The notes beneath the pieces were generated by a model that was not told the origin of the DNA, did no database searches, and saw nothing but the letters and a program-made list of their open reading frames with translations. DNA of 64,000 bases, taken from Collybia mongolica (taxonomy: Eukaryota; Basidiomycota; Agaricomycetes; Agaricales; Clitocybaceae). Made by a program: the position numbers and the translations under genes. This document shows, one piece after another, positions 57,001 to 64,000 of the stretch (its first letter is position 1; each line of letters opens with the position of its first letter). The DNA lies in NCBI GenBank assembly GCA_013420905.1, contig JAAXNY010000010.1, forward strand, positions 2,294,001-2,358,000, given 5' to 3'.

Positions 57001-57529
57001 TTACGCACAGATAATATCTGCAATGCAGTCACAGCAACCTTCACAACATTCTGCAAAAAAGCGTCGATTGAATGGGTATATCCGTATAACAGGTAATTAA
57101 GATGAACGTACCGAAGCATATAAAGCAGCCGCACAATCCGAGGAGGCAATCCTACATGGAAGGGTTAGCATGGAGTGAGCAAGTGGAGGAAACACGAAGT
57201 GGAGAGTGGAACAGTGTGTGATCACAAGCTAAGGATGAAACTTCCACGATATCGGTATAACAAGGCCAAAAAAATCCGGGCCATAAGCACTCACCCTGCC
57301 CGCTCCGCCCCCGCGTAGCCTCTGCGGCTGCCCACGCCCGTTAGTCTCTAGTGTCGTGGGTTTCACGGCTGGGATAGATGATCGTCATTAGAGACGGCGA
57401 GGACTGGAAGGAGTAACACTGACTCATTTGGATTGCTTGCGGCTGCTGGGAGACAGGCTCGCCGATTCGGGAGTGTTTTGCCTTTACTGGTGCCGGAGCA
57501 GTGATGGAGTGGGAGGCGTTTGTGGACAT
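57001..57529 (-). CDS. CYSTM-like cysteine-rich micro-protein
   Basis: About 90 residues from four small exons. Exon 1 gives MSTNASHSITAPAPVKAKHS, then RIGEPVSQQPQAIQMSQ. Exon 2 gives SVKPTTLETNGRGQPQRLRG, then GGAGR. Exons 3-4 give DCLLGLCGCFICFECCEGCC, then DCIADIICA-stop. The hydrophobic Cys-dense C-terminus and the polar Gln/Pro-rich N-terminus match the CYSTM layout of small tail-anchored stress-tolerance proteins, and the ECCEGCCDC tail is common in basidiomycete relatives. Membrane association through the Cys-rich helix is inferred. Frame and GT-AG sites agree for all introns. The exons are too short to stand out as ORFs, so it would be easy to miss. Confidence 0.72.
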
Positions 57530-59421
57530 TTTGGATGGTAATTGACTTCTTTCGAGGTGGAAGGCGAAAAAGGGGGATTGGCGAGATTATATTTTTTTCT
57601 GGAGTGGGGAGTTATAAGTAGGAGGCACTGATGACGTCTTGTGTCTATCAATAGCAGAACCGTGGCGCATGGTCTACACTGAAATAGTCTTCAAGCCGAG
57701 ATGAATTCCCAAATATATTTATGCCGGTGTGCGGTACGCAGCCAGATTCATGGCCGGTCATGGCTTGATTGTAATTGGCGAACGAGAAGTCAATAGAATT
57801 TGGTGAAGTGAGGCAGGAGGATATGGCAATGGACGCAGAGATTCTGAGGAGCTTGTGGGAACTCATGTATCCAAAATGACTCAGGTGTGGTGCGCAGGCG
57901 TCCTATTCTGAGCCGTCCGTGATGAATGGGGCTCTCAAAGGGCATGTGTGGGGATTTGGAGTACACCAGGCATAGTGGACATGTGCGGAAGGTGGGCGTA
58001 CGTGAATTAGTTTTGTGCCGTCGCAGGTGACACCTTTTCATAGGTAGACTCGGATATGACGCCGCAGAACTACCTGTCCATGGTCATTTTATAGAGTTGC
58101 ATATGGACATTTCGACGCTCATGGACCAACTGACTGATCTCAAGCCTCATCCCTCACACGGACTCGTCCATCTCCCCTATCTCGTGTACTTCCGGCATTC
58201 CAGTCTATGATGTTCACCCAACGTGACGCTCTCGCACCGTTTTTAATGTAAAGCCATAACATGCCGTGGCGCCAAATTAGGCATCCTTGTGCTCTTATGC
58301 CTCCTTATACAGTATACTAAAACCAATAATACTGGTCCCTCATCTCTCTTGTTGACTTGAGGCCCAGTTTCCTACCGCAGGCGAGCTCGTGATGCACGCT
58401 TCACCTCCCTCGGTCCACTTATGATCACAGTGTTTTGTGATGCGACATTTCACCTGTATGTTTGGAGAATCTGAAATGTCGAAGGACCATACCTGTATCG
58501 AATTTCCCGACGTTTAGGCGGTGATTTGTCCTCCGTCGACTAACAAAGTTAAGCGGAACTCAGCCTTTCACAGCCCCTACGTGGAAACATATTTGTGTAA
58601 AGGCACACCCACCTCCGAGATGAGCGCGCTTGCCCCCATCAAAATCGGTGACAGTATCTGGTGACCGCTCCGACATGGAGTGATGTATATTTGTGTTTTC
58701 CCCGCATCATGGTGAGTGGTGACGTCAAATGCAAACATCGCACAAACTTGTATGTTCAAATAGGTTCTGACAAAATATTCCCATTCCTAGAAAAACCATC
58801 GAATGAAATCGAATGAATCAGAATTTGCCGCCACCATTGTCAGGGGGTATCTCCAGCTTAGTGCACCACCCCCACGCGCACAGGGCCCGAACACCTTGCA
58901 CATAACCCGGCATAAACATCCTTATGAAACTCCAAAAAAAATCACTCGATATCGCTTGGTGGGAGGTCCTGTCGGCCATCACGGAAACACACACATAGGC
59001 ACCATCTCGATTGTGCATAATACACGATCGCGACTCCAGAACGCGTCCTATAAATAACCACACATTCGACATCTATTCCTCAGCGCAGTGCACTCACCCT
59101 CCTACTACATTTAACGTACTGGACACTTGAACCCACTATCCCATCTCATCTCATCTCTTACGACACTTACACCCATCTCTTCACGAACAACCCAAATTTT
59201 CATAATGGTCCAATTCCCCACCTCAGATGTTCTTTGACCTGTGTGACAAAATTTTGACTGTAAACTGATCGTATGGTAATGCTATAGTTGAGCCACTCTC
59301 CTCACCGTCGCCCGGGTCGCGCCCTGCGCCGCCCCTGCATGTGCGGGACCCATCGAGTACGTCGCGCATCTGAGTCGTCTCAGCGCTTGCCGGCCTAATC
59401 TAACCCCGTCCCCACGCGCAG
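57530..59421. other. Intergenic, 1.9 kb, no supported gene
   Basis: Scanned on both strands. The longest frames (57790-58041 minus, 58803-59057 plus, 58818-59072 minus) have no motif or splice support. ATG at 59205 (MVQFPTSD) may be the first exon of the following gene but could not be joined in frame. Confidence 0.4.
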
Positions 59422-60345
59422 CTCAACCAACACCCAGCTCGAAGCACGCTCCGGCACCTCCGGACGGATCATCAAAGAAATGGGCAAAGACCACGCGAAG
59501 TCCAAGACTCAGGATCTCGCGCTTCAGTGGAAAGATCAAGCGCTCAACAAGAAGCAGAGACGCACGTTTGACTTGTGAGCTGATCTGTCTGTGTCTGCTT
59601 CTCGCCCGTCTCTAATCTCCCCGTAGCGATCTGGGGGCACGCGACTTCGAAGAGTTGCATGACCTAGTCGCTCGAGATCTCTAGTATGTCTTTAAACTTC
59701 TCCAGCTTTTTTCATGCCTGACTCTCCTCCTCTGATAGCTTCAACGAGCTTGAGGCGCGCTCCGGCGTTGCAGGGAGAATCGTCAAGGAAATGGGCAAAA
59801 AACCACGCAAAGTCCAAGGCCCAGGACCTTGCGCTTCAGTGGAAAGACCAGGCGCTCAACAATAACAAGCCCACACAGTCGTCAATGGTTGCCATCGCCC
59901 AGCAGGCGATGAAGGACAAGGAGATCAAAGCCAAGGTGCCTGCACCAGTGGGCCCCAAGCCTTCCTCAGTGCCCCCGGCATCGAGGAAGGCGTCCATTGC
60001 TGATCAGGCCAAGTAGGCTGCGGGCGCGGCGAAGAAGCACCCTGTCCAGGCAGCGCTGCGCTCAAGAAGCAGAGGCGTGCGCTTAACTTGTGAGTTGGAC
60101 CTCTCTCTGTGTCCGTTTCTCTCTTATCTCTAACCTTCTGTAGTGGCCTGGAAAGGCGCGATATTGACGACTTTTATGACCTAGTCGCACGGGATCTCTA
60201 GTACGTCAACTTCCCAGAGCTTGTCACTTTCTGGGCCTGACTTTCTCCAGTTATCTTTCATGAAGCTTCGACCTTCTCGAGGCCCGAAGTATCGGAAGCA
60301 TGGGCTTGCATGATTTGGACTGATCGACGAGATTCCTCGAAAGGC
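59422..60345 (+). pseudogene. Degenerate gene made of repeated ELEARSG modules, unknown function
   Basis: Exon A (59422-59574) encodes STNTQLEARSGTSGRIIKEM, then GKDHAKSKTQDLALQWKDQA and LNKKQRRTFD. Intron; exon B (59627-59683) encodes DLGARDFEELHDLVARDLY. Intron; exon C (from 59739) restarts the module: FNELEARSGVAGRIVKEMGK, then an extra A shifts the frame before NHAKSKAQDLALQWKDQALN. A Lys/Pro/Ala-rich insert follows (KPTQSSMVAIAQQAMKDKEI...KASIADQAK-stop at 60014). A second KKQRRALN / RRDIDDFYDLVARDLY half-module (about 60064-60201) and a third FDLLEARSIGSMG start (about 60270) follow. Exon-intron boundaries are conserved between modules, so the array arose by duplicating genomic exon-intron units. 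No known domain recognised; helical and charged. Confidence 0.6.
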
Positions 60346-62817
60346 TGAGCAGGGGTTCTTTTAGGATGATAAGAGTAAATATTGGGATGTGTACTGAAGG
60401 TGTCTCGTCGACAAACAAAAAATGCCCACTTAGTTACTCAGATCCGGACCACGAAGTCAAGAGTTTGATTACTTTTTCATGCAATATTAAAGATTTGAAG
60501 TTAAGACAATTAAACAACTAACCTTGGATTAAAAGAATCCAATATCAGATGTTCCTTAATAATGAGATGGATAAGATGAGCATGATAAGATAAAATGAGC
60601 GTCGTCCGTTGCATCAGAGCATGGGAGAACACATCACGCCAAGCAAGCGCCGTCCCACAATTACATATTTATTCCTCTTCCGTTTTGGTGGAACTGATTC
60701 TAAGCATGATGCCATCTGGTAGTTAGTCATAAGCCCTGATCACAATGTTCAGACTTATCTGATCATAATTATCAATCCTTATATGCAATTATCCTCGAAT
60801 TCTGTAGTCTGTATGGTGGGGATCTACCTAATACCCTTATTAGGCCTGGTACACACACTCATTCGTCCCCAACTCTGCTGAAATCTGATTTTGCTGACAA
60901 TAGAGATATATTTACCCCTTGGTAGATGCACGTCATGAAGTTGATTACTTTGAGAAATTAGGTCGCACGAGGATGGGTACTTATAAACAGCTACTATGGT
61001 ACCTGTCATCTCTGATCCAAAGAGTGCTGTTGGTGGTTATTTAGGATGTCAGATAGAATATGTTACATCCTCTTAACTCCGATACTCTGCATCCGGGGAT
61101 TGTTTACATTAGTTATACCGGGTTTCTTCAACCTCCGTCAAAAGATATATATATACCAAGTGTTCGAATTCGACCATTCCGGTATACTGGTCAGCATGCC
61201 CTAATTTTTGACATACCGATGTTCTAAAGCACCGAGTCAATTTCGCAAAATTTCTCCACTATATCGTATGCGCCGCACTTCGTGCTTGGATGGAGATACG
61301 AATGAGTTCTATTTTGTTTTCTCGCTTGCAAGCTCCCTTAGTAAGGGAATGCCGAGGTCAGACGAGATTGCCATCTGTTTAGGTCAGCAGCTATCGCAAG
61401 TACTTAGATCGGACTCACATACAAACACTCCAGACCACAAGCAATTGTAAACAAAGATAGTTCAGCCCCAAATGCGGCAAGCGGCGTTCGCCAAGGTCTA
61501 AGGGGTGTTCTCACTCTGCTTTCAGGGGCTTGGCAGAATAGGTTCTCCAGTCTCGATAACAATACATGTTTCTGACAAATTGGCCTGTCTCACTACGTTG
61601 ATTATTAACTATATAGAGGTTGCAGATCTGTTTCGTACCGTTGAACCTGTAGTTTTTTCTGGTGAGTAACTGAAATATTTCCGCCCTCAACTAAATCAAG
61701 CCTGAGTTGTGGCACTTGTGTCAACGGCACTGCCGAGAGTTGGAGTGCCGATCGAGGTGAGATTGTGCTCAGATTCCAGAAATGTATACCCATCCAGCTG
61801 ATGACTATTGGAATTGAAGGCATTGCTGTTTACACGGAGTGGCCCTGTGGATTTCCTTGATGGGCCGCGGGGCTGGTAAAGCTTCTTGATCAAACGGTCA
61901 ACAACATCTTACCAAATTTCGACGGACATGTGGACTCATTTTCTTGGTTTTTCCTTTCTCACTTGTGAGGTCGGCCTTCGGTATGGCGCTACGTAAATAG
62001 TCCACTTGTGGCGGATGGTGGGACTGGCGACGTCGTGAATCTCGACTTGGGAATCGTCGCTGGATACAGTCACCAGATGCAAGGCCACGCGAGATCCAAG
62101 ACATCTTGGGGCTGAATGAGATCGAAACCAGCTGTTCCTGAGTGGGACCGCGCTTGTAATACACTCCTCCTCTTGGATACTTCCATCCGGGGAAAGTTGA
62201 GGCCGGCCTTCTGCCCCTTTCGCCGGATTTTCGAGAGGCCTGTGAACATGCGGACAAGTATAGACTGGCTTGCGAATGTTTGTTTGATCCAGCCCTTTGC
62301 CGCGCTATTGTGATGGGATTCGCAACATGGTGTGTTGCTCTCGGGACATTCCTTGCGGTGTGGTATTGATGAAAGTGGCTTATCCTCTGTTGATTTTAGT
62401 ACGCGTGCACTATGGTGTTGAGGGCCTATCAGAAGGGGGAGGGGGTGTGGTGAAAATAAGGTTGCGGAGTCTGAAGTACCTCATTCAACAACGCCACAGC
62501 GATCGGGTCATTGTTGAGTCTCTGTAAATATTTCTGCGAGGTGCAGCAGAGATTCCGCCTCGTTTATCCCTCTGAAATGAGGAAAAGGGCTTGTAAAGGG
62601 GAAATGTTCTTTGGACGTCAATAAATGTCTGTCAAGGGGGGCCAGCGGATGTAAGAATTCGGAACCAGGGCTGTTTGTTTGTAATGCATGGCGTTGTGAT
62701 TGCGTTGTTTGGATTTGTGCCTTCTGCGACTTGGATTTCGAGTCTCGGCACGATTCGCCGTCCCTTCTCTTGTCCTGTACTTCCATCATCGAAAACAAAC
62801 GCCCTGTTACTTTTCCC
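60346..62817. other. Intergenic, 2.5 kb, no confident gene
   Basis: Mostly AT-rich to 61500. Between about 61700 and 62330 the minus strand has overlapping protein-like frames (WKYPRGGVYYKRGPTQEQLV; SRVALHLVTVSSDDSQVEIH) with possible splice sites. They suggest either an unrecognised minus-strand gene or a decayed one. I could not build a complete model. Confidence 0.35.
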
Positions 62818-64000
62818 ATGAGCCGCCGTCGCTCGACGTCGTCCACCATGGGCCCACCTTCCGATAAAGACGCAGCTATGGGTCCTCCGCCTGTACCTAC
62901 ACCTTCATCGGGATCCCAGAAAGGAAAGGACGCCCAAGATATCAATGAAAAGTACAGGAAGTTGAAGAGACGGTTTTTTGAGCTCGAGGAGGTTAGTGAG
63001 AATCTGAATCTCTTTCTCCAGCAAGAGAGAAAGAGTTAATGAAAATATTGACGCATGTTAGAAACATAAGGAAACGAGCACGGAACTTCAGCGCTCGGGA
63101 GAACGCAATGTTAAAATGCGTGAAGAGCGCAAGTGCGCATTTCCCCCCTTTTTTTCGCGATACCATGTTCTGATCTATTTTCTCCAGCATTTTGCTCGAT
63201 CGCATCATCGAACTTGAGACCGACAACCAACCTTTCAAACGTGGAAGTTCAAGTGTTTCGCCACCACAAACTATGCCCATAGCTCAACCAAGTTCAAGTG
63301 CTTTCCCACGGACGTTATTGAATGCTCGTGCCCGTAAGTTTTTTTTTCCAAAAATAATCGCCCAGCCATTGCCGAGGATGCTGCAGATGGCGATCTCGAC
63401 CCATTTCTTACCTCGCATCATGCAGGACCCGAAACTCGACGACGCTCAGATGATGAACGGAGAGAAAGACTTGAAGAAGAAGCGCGTGAATATAGGCAAA
63501 GCACGCGGAGAACCCGCTCATCTCACGCGGGGAGCAGCCACAACGGGGGGGAATCGAACATGAGTGCGCATGCCTAATATTTTATGATGTATGCACTGTC
63601 ATCTTACCATCATGAAATAGGCGTTCAGGACCACGACTCTCAAAGAGCAACTAGCAAAGCGCGCAGGAGTTCATCGGGTCGTATTGCATCACAATCAGAT
63701 CGTCTCACGCCTCCTAATGGACACTCGGCAGCTTCTTCGTCCAAAGGCAACTCCCGTCATTCACCTTTACCAAGCACTCAATCCCATCCTCATTTATATA
63801 CACACCCACCCCCTGCTCCGCCGCCTCATTTCCAGCAGCAACAACATCATTATTCGCACCAGCGGCAGTCTCTATCACCGGATCTAGATGATTATACACA
63901 ACCCTCACCTGGAAGCGGAATGGATGTTGATATGACGGATGACAGGGGAGGATACGAATACTCCCCTCCACCTTCTTATGCTCATCGCTCCGCTGGCAAC
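62818..64000 (+). CDS. INO80 complex subunit F-like protein, 3' end outside window
   Basis: Start ATG 62818 (MSRRRSTSSTMGPPSDKDAA), a short disordered lead, then a coiled-coil region assembled over introns: DINEKYRKLKRRFFELEE, KHKETSTELQRSGERNVKMR, EERNILLDRIIELE. This KYRKLKRR...R-x-x-LLDRI-x-ELE pattern matches the INO80F/TFPT-type helical domain that anchors small subunits to the INO80 chromatin remodeller (family knowledge). It continues with a Ser/Pro-rich stretch, an acidic-basic segment (RRRSDDERRERLEEEAREYR), then HSPLPSTQSHPHL, PPPAPPPHFQQQQHHYSHQ and GMDVDMTDDRGGYEYS, open to the window edge. At least four introns. Likely nuclear. Confidence 0.75.

Noticed and set aside
62508..62945. 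145-codon minus-strand ORF opposite the INO80F-like gene
   Set aside because: Antisense of the coding exon. The plus strand carries the recognisable coiled-coil domain.

Overview
The window looks like a chromosomal segment of an Agaricomycete (mushroom-forming basidiomycete). Nearly every gene is cut by several short (about 45-60 nt) GT-AG introns. The protein set is typical of that class: a basidiomycete-type secreted protein, a fungal Ste7-type MAPKK, Avl9, ORC6, and Plavaka and tnp2-type CACTA transposons. No rRNA, tRNA or CRISPR was recognised. All gene models were spliced by eye.

Left arm (1-26.5 kb) is gene-dense and mostly housekeeping. It holds an ALDH3-type aldehyde dehydrogenase (minus, running off the left edge), a ~540-bp hAT-like MITE, a secreted BNR-4 beta-propeller protein (minus), a small secreted protein (minus) divergent from Avl9 (plus), two tandem DUF2235 hydrolases (plus; the first frameshifted), a Ste7-type MAPKK (plus), ORC6 (minus) divergent from a MYND zinc-finger protein (plus), an HSL-type alpha/beta hydrolase (minus), a glycine/serine-rich stress-type protein (minus), and a small orphan ORF.

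Middle (26.6-49.1 kb) is a transposon graveyard. It contains a Tad-like non-LTR retrotransposon (minus), a degenerate ~230-bp tandem repeat split by a Plavaka (CACTA superfamily) element with divergent transposase and accessory genes, and a second tnp2-type CACTA element. The second element also has a divergent accessory/transposase pair, and its accessory gene is interrupted by a 1.16-kb insertion flanked by 9-bp direct repeats. The reading frames are mostly conserved but are broken again and again by TGA where CGA (Arg) is expected. Two catalytic Asp of the LINE are changed to Asn, also at CpG contexts. This points to CpG-directed C-to-T decay.

Right arm (49.1-64 kb) begins with a 2OG-Fe(II) oxygenase only ~60-180 bp from the transposon debris. 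Next comes a ~6-kb tandem segmental triplication carrying three copies of a small secreted 8-Cys protein gene (two intact, one pseudogene). It ends with a CYSTM-like micro-protein gene, a degenerate gene built of repeated ELEARSG modules, and the 5' part of an INO80-subunit-F-like gene running off the right edge.

Strongest leads: the small-secreted-protein triplication, the shared CpG decay signature of the transposon cluster, the tandem DUF2235 pair with intron loss and frameshift, the repeated-module gene at 59.4-60.3 kb, and the precisely bounded MITE and insertion sites.
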